NCBI RefSeq assembly: GCF_900108365.1
Contig: NZ_FNWQ01000001.1
Span: 186,001-250,000 of the forward strand
Direction: 5' to 3'
From: Chryseobacterium culicis
GTDB taxonomy: Bacteria > Bacteroidota > Bacteroidia > Flavobacteriales > Weeksellaceae
Length of the DNA: 64,000 nt
Below are positions 25,581 to 32,812 of the stretch, piece after piece. Positions within the stretch are counted from its first letter, which is position 1. Each line of letters starts with the position of its first letter. The position numbers and the translations under genes are program-made. Below the pieces are notes generated by a model. The model was not told where the DNA came from, did not search any database, and saw only the letters and a program-made list of their open reading frames with translations.

Positions 25581-25802
25581 ATTCGTCTAAAACATTATCA
25601 AAACAATCATCAAAATATGAAATTACTTTCCCATCTTTAATCATTTTGATTTCATCGTGTGAAACATGGATTTCTACATCAGGTATCTCAAATATGAAAT
25701 AATTACCAGCATTTCTATGTGACCACTTAATGTTCTTCCCTCAATCCTGGATGCAACTAAATCTAACTTAGATTTTCTAGCTTTGTTTCTTTTTATTGAC
25801 AT
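25561..25802 (-). pseudogene. Frameshifted small gene of unknown function
   Basis: On the minus strand an ATG at 25802 opens MSIKRNKARKSKLDLVASRI, whose frame soon runs into a premature stop. Another frame continues directly as NIKWSHRNAGNYFIFEIPDV, then EIHVSHDEIKMIKDGKVISY, and ends DELEKPLN with its stop at 25561-25563. The switch lies near 25730-25745 and corresponds to one lost or gained base, giving an intact product of about 76-80 residues. It may be true decay or a base-call error. Family unknown. Confidence 0.6.
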
Positions 25803-25864
25803 ATTATATTTTTTTTTATTGGAAACAAATATATGATGCAACCTAATCTTCTTGCGGTTTGCTA

Positions 25865-26489
25865 AAATATTACTTAAACAATTATTTTAAATAGATTTTT
25901 TAAGATGAATTGATCAGTTAAAATTATATTCTATTTTTATTTGGGTGAAAAAATACAATGGTGAATCCCTGCCTACAAAAATACCCCCATCAAAGCTCAA
26001 TCAAAAAATCAAATAATCCTTTATAGTAGAATTTACAATAATTTAATACCAGTAAAATATTTTGAGTGAATAGATTATACCTTCTATGTCAATACCCCCA
26101 TCACCAAGTCAAAGAAATTTTATCTCCCCCTATCAACTATCAGACCTTTTTTCAACAGTAAGTTTTGTTTTATTTGGTTTTTGTGGATGTGTTTTTATTT
26201 TCCACTTACATTTTCTACTAGTTATAGTCTTTAAGATACATTTTTATTGATATTTTTTTGACAGTTTTTGTTAGTGGCGGTCTTAGTTTAAAAATATTTT
26301 AAAAACTTTAATTTTAAAGTTGAAATCTCTGTCAATTGGCATGAATATTGACTTTATTGATATGTCTAAGAACTATTTCAAGTTCTTTTTTCTATATAGA
26401 TTCTCACAATAATATATAAAAAATGCCTAAAGTGCTACGAACACGATAGGCAACATCAATAAATTTTAATTACACTAAAAATTATCGAC
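25865..26489. other. AT-rich non-coding stretch upstream of ardA
   Basis: About 620 nt without a credible ORF. It contains the 13-nt direct repeat AATACCCCCATCA at 25980-25992 and 26091-26103, with a looser relative near 26123, and a terminator at 26368. A leader hairpin TGCCTA/TAGGCA (26424-26429/26447-26452) lies just before ardA. It may hold a small RNA or replication/transfer sites. Confidence 0.45.
26368..26392 (+). terminator. Orphan intrinsic terminator upstream of ardA
   Basis: Stem AAGAACT/AGTTCTT (26368-26374/26381-26387) followed by six T. No ORF precedes it on this strand, which suggests a small RNA ends here. Confidence 0.7.
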
Positions 26490-27020
26490 ATGACAAATTT
26501 ACAAAATTGTCTTGATACTGCTAGTATCTACGTAGGAACCTACAAAAAGTATAATGAAAGCTCATTATTTGGGAAATGGCTCAATCTTTCGGATTATTCA
26601 GATTATGACGAACTATTAGAAGCAATGAAAGAACTTCACCAAGACGAGCACGACCCAGAGTTCATGCTCCAAGATTATGAAAACTGTTCTTTATTTGAAA
26701 AGTTAGGATTAATCGAAGAAAGTTATTTATCTAATGAGATATTTGAAATAGCAGAGCAAATAAACTATTCTGGCTATGATCTTGAAATTTTCGAGGCTTA
26801 CCTTGATTGTATTGGAAAAATGGATTTTCAAAGCATTTATAACGGTGTGATAAACTATTATATGGGTGAGTTTTCAGACGATGAAACATTTGCTCAATAT
26901 ATCTTAGAAGAAAATATTCCTGAAAGCCTACCAAATTATATTTATATTGATTGGGAAGCTACAGCAAAAAGTTTGATGTATGATTATTTTGAAAGTAATG
27001 GACATTATTTTAAATCGTAG
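26490..27020 (+). CDS. ardA: ArdA-family antirestriction protein
   Basis: A 176-residue strongly acidic protein, consistent with a DNA mimic that occupies type I restriction enzymes and protects incoming element DNA. ArdA-like features: the opening TASIYVGTYKKYNESSLFGKW, then DEHDPEFMLQDYENC, where the family usually has E-W-x-I-x-D-Y-E, a central acidic helix region, and IDWEATAKSLMYDYFES near the end. It is the last gene before the right att site, a typical place for early-expressed transfer genes. Specific targets are unknown. Confidence 0.85.
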   Translation: MTNLQNCLDTASIYVGTYKKYNESSLFGKWLNLSDYSDYDELLEAMKELHQDEHDPEFMLQDYENCSLFEKLGLIEESYLSNEIFEIAEQINYSGYDLEIFEAYLDCIGKMDFQSIYNGVINYYMGEFSDDETFAQYILEENIPESLPNYIYIDWEATAKSLMYDYFESNGHYFKS

Positions 27021-27118
27021 TATATTTGTAGTGTTATACAATAGCCCTTTGTATGTTTTAAAATTCAAATAGGTTTTATTAAATTCAAACAGATTTAAAA
27101 AGTACATTTTAAAAATTC

Positions 27119-27139
27119 GGGTACAACTTTGGGTACAAA
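27119..27139 (+). repeat. Right-end copy of the island terminal repeats
   Basis: GGGTACAACTTT followed by GGGTACAAA, the same 20-nt string found at 7291-7310, in the same orientation. It lies 63 nt inside the right att repeat. AAATTCAAA-type short repeats lie nearby. Confidence 0.65.
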
Positions 27140-27201
27140 AACAAAAAAGAGAAAATGTAATTATCTAAAATTCAATAATTTACAAATTCTCTTTAGCTTA
27201 A

Positions 27202-27219
27202 AAAGTGGAGTTGGAGGGA
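27202..27219 (+). repeat. Right attachment repeat of the island (18-bp core)
   Basis: Identical to 7157-7174. It forms the 3' end of ssrA, so integration leaves an intact tmRNA here. Confidence 0.92.
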
Positions 27220-27604
27220 TTCGAACCCTCGTCCAAACAAGCAATACATAAGCTTTCTACATGCTTATTCTACCATTGGTTTTCGACTGAAAGCAGAGGA
27301 TAGACACCCAACTTCCAGCTTATCTTCTAAAGTTTTCGAGCTTTAGCCAAAGCTTCTAAAGCCTTATTTCTGCATTCCTATATCCCAGGATCAAACGCCG
27401 CAGAACAGAGCATTTGTGGAATATCTTGCTTCCCTACTAAAATCTTCGGGAAAACGCTTGATCTACTATACTTCGATATTAAGCTGCAAGAGCGAACTCT
27501 TCGTTGCCAGTTAAAATTTTGTAGCAAGGGATTATAGAGATCGCGCTACGGTTCTCTGCATGCTTACTTACCCATTGGTCTTGCTGTCGAAACCAGTCAA
27601 CCCC
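27206..27604 (-). ncRNA. ssrA: Transfer-messenger RNA
   Basis: tmRNA rescues stalled ribosomes and tags the nascent protein for degradation. On the minus strand the 5' end starts GGGGTTGACTGGTTTCGACA and the 3' end has a T arm GGGTTCGAATCCC. The acceptor strand CAACTCC pairs with the 5' GGGGTTG. The CCA tail is not encoded. The tag frame (27479-27508) reads GNEEFALAA then TAA, with the usual LAA end. It is a one-piece tmRNA of about 399 nt. Its 3' end is the island's integration site, and island DNA now lies directly downstream. Confidence 0.95.
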
Positions 27605-27620
27605 GTGAATAAAGTGAATG

Positions 27621-27628
27621 CAAAGATA
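27621..27628 (-). promoter_or_regulatory. -7 promoter element of ssrA
   Basis: The minus strand reads TATCTTTG, 16 nt before the tmRNA 5' end. No clear -33 element. Confidence 0.6.
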
Positions 27629-27819
27629 ATGCTTTTTGTTTACATTTCATTATTATGAGTGATTTTAATGAAGTACAGATATAAGATTGGATCCAGTAAG
27701 CCGGTAAAAATGAAATTTTAAATTATTGATGATGAAAATATTAATATCCCTAACCTGCCTTTAATAAAGGGTTTTTGAAAAGAGTTGAATTAAATTAAAG
27801 GTGGTTTGTAGGAATATAT

Positions 27820-27850
27820 TTTGTGATCTGAGAAAAATTGCCTAGTTTTG
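27820..27850 (+). promoter_or_regulatory. rpsU promoter
   Basis: TTTG (27820-27823), a 19-nt spacer and TAGTTTTG (27843-27850) match the Bacteroidota consensus exactly. Confidence 0.8.
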
Positions 27851-27873
27851 CAATCCAAAATGAGATGTAAAAT

Positions 27874-28071
27874 ATGTTAATAATTCCAGTAAAAGATGGT
27901 GAATCCATCGACAGAGCTTTAAAAAAATACAAGAGAAAATTTGATAAAACAGGAACTGTTCGTCAGTTAAGATCTAGACAGCAGTTTATTAAGCCTTCTG
28001 TAACTTTGAGACAAGCTAGACTAAAAGCGGCTTACAAACAAAGAGCACTTAGCAAAGAAGAGCAGGCTTAA
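27874..28071 (+). CDS. rpsU: 30S ribosomal protein S21
   Basis: A 65-residue basic ribosomal protein of the small subunit. The N-terminus MLIIPVKDGESIDRALKKYK is typical of the family, and the rest is arginine/lysine-rich (FDKTGTVRQLRSRQQFIKPS). It is preceded by a clear promoter and followed by xerC 75 nt later, probably in the same transcript. Confidence 0.95.
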   Translation: MLIIPVKDGESIDRALKKYKRKFDKTGTVRQLRSRQQFIKPSVTLRQARLKAAYKQRALSKEEQA

Positions 28072-28146
28072 GATTTTTTCTTAACCATATATTAATTCAT
28101 TCCTTAAATTCTTATATTTGAGGAGTGAATTTTTATTTTTATACCC

Positions 28147-29037
28147 ATGATGCTGGAAAAGTTCTTAGAATACTTACAATTCGAAAAAAGATATTCTTTT
28201 CATACCATTACAAGCTACAAAAAAGACCTTGAAGACTTTTCCCATTTCTTTCTTCGAACAGAATCTTCCGATGATTTAGCTAAAGCTGATAAGAAAATCA
28301 TCAGAAATTTTATTGTTGAACTGAGCGAAAATGACATTTCCAAAAGGAGCATCAATAGAAAATTATCTTCACTCCGTAGTTTTTATCTTTTTCTTTTAAA
28401 AATAGGAGAGATTAAAGTTTCTCCTACCGAAGGTATTTCTTCCCTGAAGTTTTATGCTGAAAAACAGATTCCTATGTCTAAAGAAGAAATGACAGATCTT
28501 AATGACCGGGTTTTTGAACAGGTCCACGATGTGCTTGAAAAGTGCATCATGGAAGTGCTGTATCAGACAGGGATGCGTAAAGCCGAACTTTGTGGCCTGA
28601 TATTTGAGAATGTTGACTTATATGGAAATGAATTAAAAGTAATAGGAAAAGGAAATAAAGAAAGGATTATTCCTATTTCCAGTGAATTGTCTGAGCTCCT
28701 TAAAAGCTATAGGGAAATAAGAAATCCCCAGACAGAATATAAATCATATTTTTTCGTCAATAAGAAAGGGAAAAAACTCAACGAAAAATTTGTTTATGTG
28801 GTAGTTAATAAGTACCTTAGTCTTATAACAACGAAAGAAAAAAAAAGTCCTCATATCCTTCGGCATAGCTTTGCTACACATGTTTTGGATAATGGGGCGG
28901 AGATCTCCAAAGTTAAAAAAATATTAGGGCATTCCAGTCTTGCCAGTACTCAAGTCTATACGAATGCTAATATTGAACAATTGAAAAAAGTGTTTAATCA
29001 GGCTCATCCTCGAGCATCAAAAAAAGAAGAATTATGA
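28147..29037 (+). CDS. xerC: Tyrosine recombinase XerC/XerD type
   Basis: A 296-residue chromosomal recombinase, probably for dimer resolution at dif. A SAM-like N-terminal core-binding domain (about 1-90) precedes the catalytic domain: Arg in YQTGMRKAEL, Lys in VIGKGNKERI, His-x-x-Arg in HILRHSFATH, His in GHSSLASTQ and nucleophile Tyr in VYTNANIEQL. It is shorter than the island integrase and lacks its arm-binding part. Its last codons overlap the hpf start by 4 nt. Xer C versus D cannot be settled from sequence alone. Confidence 0.9.
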   Translation: MMLEKFLEYLQFEKRYSFHTITSYKKDLEDFSHFFLRTESSDDLAKADKKIIRNFIVELSENDISKRSINRKLSSLRSFYLFLLKIGEIKVSPTEGISSLKFYAEKQIPMSKEEMTDLNDRVFEQVHDVLEKCIMEVLYQTGMRKAELCGLIFENVDLYGNELKVIGKGNKERIIPISSELSELLKSYREIRNPQTEYKSYFFVNKKGKKLNEKFVYVVVNKYLSLITTKEKKSPHILRHSFATHVLDNGAEISKVKKILGHSSLASTQVYTNANIEQLKKVFNQAHPRASKKEEL

Positions 29038-29324
29038 AGATTTCAGTTCAATCGATTGGTTTAACACCACACGAACCACTAGAGTCACACATTGACAAAA
29101 AAGTAAGCAAATTAGATACCTTTTATGACAAAATTCAGGAATGTAAGGTGTTTTTAAAAGTGGAAAATAACGCTGATAAAGCTAATAAAACAGCTGAGAT
29201 TATTTTGGCGGTTCCGGGAGACGATATCGTAGTAAAGAAGACATCCTCTAGTTTTGAAGAAAGTTTGGATCTTTGTGTTGATACAGCTAAAAAGCTACTA
29301 ATCAAGAAAAAAGAAATGGCATAG
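29034..29324 (+). CDS. hpf: Ribosome hibernation-promoting factor, short form
   Basis: A 96-residue protein of the HPF/RaiA family, which binds the 30S decoding region in stationary phase. It has the usual opening MKISVQSIGLTPHEPLESHI, a basic helix KKVSKLDTFYDKI and the C-terminal helix EESLDLCVDTAKKLLIKKK. It lacks the dimerising C-terminal domain of long HPF. It overlaps xerC by 4 nt (ATGA). Confidence 0.92.
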   Translation: MKISVQSIGLTPHEPLESHIDKKVSKLDTFYDKIQECKVFLKVENNADKANKTAEIILAVPGDDIVVKKTSSSFEESLDLCVDTAKKLLIKKKEMA

Positions 29325-29354
29325 TAAAAAAAGTTAAAAAAAGTTTATAAAATA

Positions 29355-29386
29355 TTTGAGAATTCAAAAAATCCGTTCTATATTTG
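29355..29386 (+). promoter_or_regulatory. Promoter of the tRNA cluster
   Basis: TTTG (29355-29358), a 20-nt spacer and TATATTTG (29379-29386), 48 nt before the first tRNA. Similar TAGTTTTG -7 elements precede each tRNA-Gly (29652-29659 and 30071-30078). Confidence 0.8.
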
Positions 29387-29433
29387 CACTCGCAAAAAAG
29401 GAACAGCGATCTTTTGAATTCTTTTTTATATTT

Positions 29434-29507
29434 GCCTCCATAGCTCAGTTGGCCAGAGCACGTGATTTGTAATCTCGGGGTCGTGGGTTCGAATCCCTCT
29501 GGAGGCT
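29434..29507 (+). tRNA. tRNA-Thr (anticodon TGT), copy 1
   Basis: A 74-nt cloverleaf with acceptor GCCTCCA/TGGAGGC, anticodon loop TTTGTAA and T loop TTCGAAT. CCA is not encoded. Confidence 0.96.
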
Positions 29508-29525
29508 CATAAAATATAAACTTTT

Positions 29526-29606
29526 GGGGAGATTCCAGAGTGGCTAAATGGGACTGACTGTAACTCAGTTGCTTCGGCTTCGTAGGTTCGAATCCTGCTC
29601 TCCCCA
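29526..29606 (+). tRNA. tRNA-Tyr (anticodon GTA), copy 1
   Basis: An 81-nt class II tRNA with a long variable arm, acceptor GGGGAGA/TCTCCCC and anticodon GTA. CCA is not encoded. Confidence 0.96.
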
Positions 29607-29693
29607 CTTTATATTTTTACAAAAAAACTTGCAGGATTAAATAAGTTTTCTTAGTTTTGCACAGCGTTTACCAATAGTTTTGGAAACAAAATT

Positions 29694-29766
29694 GCGGAAG
29701 TAGCTCAGTTGGTAGAGCGTCAGCCTTCCAAGCTGAATGTCGCGGGTTCGACCCCCGTCTTCCGCT
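29694..29766 (+). tRNA. tRNA-Gly (anticodon TCC), copy 1
   Basis: A 73-nt cloverleaf with acceptor GCGGAAG/CTTCCGC and anticodon loop CTTCCAA. CCA is not encoded. Confidence 0.96.
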
Positions 29767-29768
29767 CA

Positions 29769-29799
29769 AAAAATCACCTTATAAAAAGTGATTTTTTTT
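29769..29799 (+). terminator. Terminator after the first tRNA-Gly
   Basis: Stem AAAAATCAC/GTGATTTTT followed by T residues. Confidence 0.75.
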
Positions 29800-29854
29800 A
29801 ACACTGAAATGTGTAGAGTAGAGTTTCTCGATCAGTTTCAGTCCTTATTAAAAT

Positions 29855-29928
29855 GCCTCCATAGCTCAGTTGGCCAGAGCACGTGATTTGTAATCTCGGG
29901 GTCGTGGGTTCGAATCCCTCTGGAGGCT
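29855..29928 (+). tRNA. tRNA-Thr (anticodon TGT), copy 2
   Basis: Identical to the tRNA at 29434. It starts the second unit of the tandem tRNA block. Confidence 0.96.
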
Positions 29929-29948
29929 CATTTTAATATAAAATATCT

Positions 29949-30029
29949 GGGGAGATTCCAGAGTGGCTAAATGGGACTGACTGTAACTCAGTTGCTTCGG
30001 CTTCGTAGGTTCGAATCCTGCTCTCCCCA
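29949..30029 (+). tRNA. tRNA-Tyr (anticodon GTA), copy 2
   Basis: Identical to the tRNA at 29526, with a long variable arm and anticodon GTA. Confidence 0.96.
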
Positions 30030-30112
30030 CTTTATATTATAAAAAAGTTGCAAAACACAATAAGTTTTCTTAGTTTTGCACAGCGTTTACCAATAATTTT
30101 GGAAACAAAATT

Positions 30113-30185
30113 GCGGAAGTAGCTCAGTTGGTAGAGCGTCAGCCTTCCAAGCTGAATGTCGCGGGTTCGACCCCCGTCTTCCGCT
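30113..30185 (+). tRNA. tRNA-Gly (anticodon TCC), copy 2
   Basis: Identical to the tRNA at 29694. The preceding spacer, including its promoter-like element, is also nearly the same. Confidence 0.96.
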
Positions 30186-30190
30186 CAACA

Positions 30191-30219
30191 AAAATCACGC
30201 TCGCTAGTGTGATTTTTTT
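30191..30219 (+). terminator. Terminator-like hairpin after the second tRNA-Gly
   Basis: A 10-bp stem AAAATCACGC/GTGTGATTTT with a 6-nt loop and a T tract. tRNA-Thr(GGT) begins 8 nt later, so some readthrough or a separate start is expected. Confidence 0.75.
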
Positions 30220-30226
30220 AGTTGAG

Positions 30227-30298
30227 GCCGACTTAGCTCAGCGGTAGAGTGCTTCCTTGGTAAGGAAGAGGTCACGGGTTCAAGTCCCGTAGTTGGCT
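30227..30298 (+). tRNA. tRNA-Thr (anticodon GGT)
   Basis: A 72-nt cloverleaf with acceptor GCCGACT/AGTTGGC (one G-U) and anticodon stem-loop CTTCC-TTGGTAA-GGAAG. Confidence 0.96.
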
Positions 30299-30305
30299 CT
30301 AGATT

Positions 30306-30331
30306 TCCCGAATTTTCTTCGGGATTTTTTT
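30306..30331 (+). terminator. Terminator of the tRNA cluster
   Basis: Stem TCCCGAA/TTCGGGA with a 5-nt loop, followed by seven T. Confidence 0.85.
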
Positions 30332-30549
30332 ATGCCCAAATTTTATTCTAAAAAGGACAGAATAGCTATACTATACTTTAAGCAATTTTACGGTTAAACG
30401 CTTGCTTAGATAAGGTCACAAAAAAAGATCTTCACACAAGTGTAAGCAGATCTCTTTACGATTAAATCCAGATCTGTCATCAAACTTTTACCCCTTCTAT
30501 AGAATACGAATCATAAAATTTTTGTTAAATTCGTGTAAAATAAATTTTG

Positions 30550-31230
30550 ATGAATATTCTTTTATTAGAAGATGATCTCATTCTGTCTGCAGAGCTTTGC
30601 AGATTTTTAGAATCCAATAATTTTAATTGCGATAAGATCTATGACGGTGAAACTTTTCTCCGCCAGATAAAAAACAGTACATACGATTTGTATCTGCTGG
30701 ATATTAATGTTCCTAAAATAAATGGGCTGGATGTTTGTCAGACCATTCGTTCTTTTGATAAAAATACACCTATTATCATCATTTCTGCGTACGGAGATAT
30801 TTCTGATAAAAAAGATGCTTTTACCAGACTGGCAGATGACTATCTTGTAAAGCCTTTTCAGTTTGAAGAACTTCTTTTAAGGATCAATTCGCTGCTCAGA
30901 AGAAAAACTCCGTCCGACAATTCAGATCAGGATATCCTGAGAATTGATGATCTTATTATTAACAAAACAGAACAGAAGGTCTATCGCGGAGGAAATGAAA
31001 TTACCCTTACCCTAAAAGAATTCCAGCTGCTCGTTTATCTTGCAGAGGCGCAGGGAAGAACGGTTTCCAAACAGCAGATTACAGAACATGTATGGGAACA
31101 TAATTTTAATACCAATACCAACACGGTAGAAGTTTATATCAACTTCCTCAGGAAAAAAATTGATAAAGATTTTAAAATAAAACTGATCCATACCCGTTCA
31201 GGATTCGGATACTACCTAAGCCCCTTGTAA
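30550..31230 (+). CDS. OmpR/CusR-type response regulator
   Basis: A 226-residue transcription regulator. The receiver domain has acidic residues in LLLEDD, phospho-acceptor Asp51 in LLDINVPK, and the DDYLVKPF Lys. A winged-helix DNA-binding domain follows (about 130-226, with TLKEFQLLVYLAEAQGRTVS and NTVEVYINFLRKKI). The ATG at 30550 is used; a TTG precedes it directly. The sensor kinase starts at the very next base after its stop. The neighbouring RND efflux operon suggests a metal-responsive role like CusRS, which is inference from context. Confidence 0.9.
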   Translation: MNILLLEDDLILSAELCRFLESNNFNCDKIYDGETFLRQIKNSTYDLYLLDINVPKINGLDVCQTIRSFDKNTPIIIISAYGDISDKKDAFTRLADDYLVKPFQFEELLLRINSLLRRKTPSDNSDQDILRIDDLIINKTEQKVYRGGNEITLTLKEFQLLVYLAEAQGRTVSKQQITEHVWEHNFNTNTNTVEVYINFLRKKIDKDFKIKLIHTRSGFGYYLSPL

Positions 31231-32595
31231 ATGTCTTTAAAAAGAAAGATAGCTTTAACGATCAGTATCGCCTTTTCATTGCTTTTTGGAATGGTGATGG
31301 CGGTCATTTACTTATCCTTCAATGATTTCAGAAGGGATGAATTTAAGGAACGGTTTAGGCAGCGACTGGAATTTACTTCCCATTTCATCTCAAAATCCAA
31401 AGACTTTGAGGAAGAAGCACCGGTCTTCTTCAATGAAAACTCAGATAATATTCTTTTGAATGAAAAGATTTTAATTTTCAATGAAAAAAAAGAATTAATC
31501 TACAGTACAATCAAAGACAGGAATGTCACCTGGGACAGCGCCATGCTGAAAGAGCTGGATAAAAAGAAAATCATTTATACAGAAAAGACTGTTCCTGAGA
31601 TCTATGCAGCACTCAGGACCATCAATGGTGAAAACTATTATATCCTTACCAGTGCTTTTGATACAAACGGAAAATCGAAACTTGGATATCTTAAATATCT
31701 TTTGGTTACGGCTTATGTAATGAGCACGATGCTTATTGGCTTTTTCAGCTATTATTTTGTAGAGAAGTTCCTACGGCCTCTTGAAGACCTGAATAAAGAA
31801 ATTTCCGAAGTTACCGCTCATAAACTCACTACACAGATTCCTGTAGAACAGTCTAACGATGAGGTAAGTGTTCTTGCAAAATCATTTAATACAATGATCG
31901 GAAGGCTGGATGATGTATTTCAGTCGCAGAAAGATTTTACGGCGAGTGCCTCTCATGAAATCAGGACACCCATTACAAGAATGGCATTTCAGCTGGAGAA
32001 CCTGATTAAGTTTGAAGAACATTCCCCGGAAACATTATCTTCTTTGAAGCAGATCCAGAGAGATGTATACCAGCTCTCTGATCTTACGAACTCACTATTA
32101 CTGCTCACAAAATTTGATAAAGAAAATATCCAGAGTATTTATGAAGAAGTAAGAATTGATGAGGTGATCTTTGAAGCCTTTGAGGCCGTAGAAAAAAGTT
32201 ATCCGCAGCTTAGGCTGGATTTCATGATTAATGAAGACAGCTCTGAAAATGCTTTTCTGACGATTAAAGGAATTCAGTCGCTATTGGTAATTGTCTTTAT
32301 TAATTTATTTAAAAATGCAGCAGTATACTCAGACAATACCGAAGTAAATGTTCTGATTACTGAAACCCCTGACAATCTTTCTGTTGAAGTTATTTCCCAC
32401 GGAAATACCATTTCTGAAGAAGAGCAGACAAAACTTTTTGAAGCGTTCACAAGAGGAAATAATGCCCAGAATATAGCGGGATCAGGTCTTGGGCTGAGAA
32501 TCGTTAAAAGGATTCTGGAGTATCATGATGCAGATATCGTCTATTCTTCTCCTGAAGATTATGTGAATAAGTTTACCCTTGTTTTTAAAAAGTAG
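31231..32595 (+). CDS. Sensor histidine kinase of the metal-efflux locus
   Basis: A 454-residue inner-membrane kinase. Two membrane helices (about 7-29 and 153-176) enclose a periplasmic sensor of about 120 residues. A HAMP linker (about 178-230) leads to the H box ASASHEIRTPITRM with phospho-accepting His242. The ATP-binding domain has an N box near VIFINLFKNAAVYS, and GSGLGLRIVKRI as G2. It starts immediately after the response regulator. Together with the downstream CusABC-like genes it probably senses periplasmic metal; the metal cannot be read from the sequence. Confidence 0.9.
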   Translation: MSLKRKIALTISIAFSLLFGMVMAVIYLSFNDFRRDEFKERFRQRLEFTSHFISKSKDFEEEAPVFFNENSDNILLNEKILIFNEKKELIYSTIKDRNVTWDSAMLKELDKKKIIYTEKTVPEIYAALRTINGENYYILTSAFDTNGKSKLGYLKYLLVTAYVMSTMLIGFFSYYFVEKFLRPLEDLNKEISEVTAHKLTTQIPVEQSNDEVSVLAKSFNTMIGRLDDVFQSQKDFTASASHEIRTPITRMAFQLENLIKFEEHSPETLSSLKQIQRDVYQLSDLTNSLLLLTKFDKENIQSIYEEVRIDEVIFEAFEAVEKSYPQLRLDFMINEDSSENAFLTIKGIQSLLVIVFINLFKNAAVYSDNTEVNVLITETPDNLSVEVISHGNTISEEEQTKLFEAFTRGNNAQNIAGSGLGLRIVKRILEYHDADIVYSSPEDYVNKFTLVFKK

Positions 32596-32812
32596 ATTAA
32601 AAATCCACCGGTTTCATAAACAGCTGTTTTTTGTTAAACTCCGGATTAATTTTTTAACTTAAAATTCAATAGTTGGAGAAAAATATATTGTTTTTTATAC
32701 ATCGGATATTCGCTAAAACGTCCTATATAAGCCTATTTTAATATTTTTTTAAGCGTCATTTAAGTTTCTTTTAATCGCATCACAGCAATTTTGTAATTTA
32801 AAAAGAAAAATA

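Larger units (their letters stand above)
7157..27219. mobile_element. Integrative genomic island inserted at the 3' end of ssrA (tmRNA)
   Basis: An 18-bp direct repeat, AAAGTGGAGTTGGAGGGA, bounds the element at 7157-7174 and 27202-27219. The right copy is the 3' end and part of the T arm of tmRNA; the left copy is the displaced duplicate. A tyrosine integrase sits just inside the left end. The interior is visibly more AT-rich than the flanks and holds accessory genes only: integrase, RNA motif array, excisionase-like HTH, polymerase-like protein, defence operon, toxin cluster and ArdA. No relaxase, coupling protein or type IV secretion gene is visible, so it probably needs a helper for transfer. 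Size is about 20 kb. Confidence 0.92.

Noticed and set aside
7157..27219. Classification as a conjugative element (ICE) or prophage
   Set aside because: No relaxase, coupling ATPase, type IV secretion, capsid, portal or terminase gene could be seen.
29302..29607. 101-codon minus-strand ORF across two tRNA genes
   Set aside because: It is the antisense of tRNA-Tyr and tRNA-Thr, a common spurious ORF; the tRNA cloverleaves are clear.
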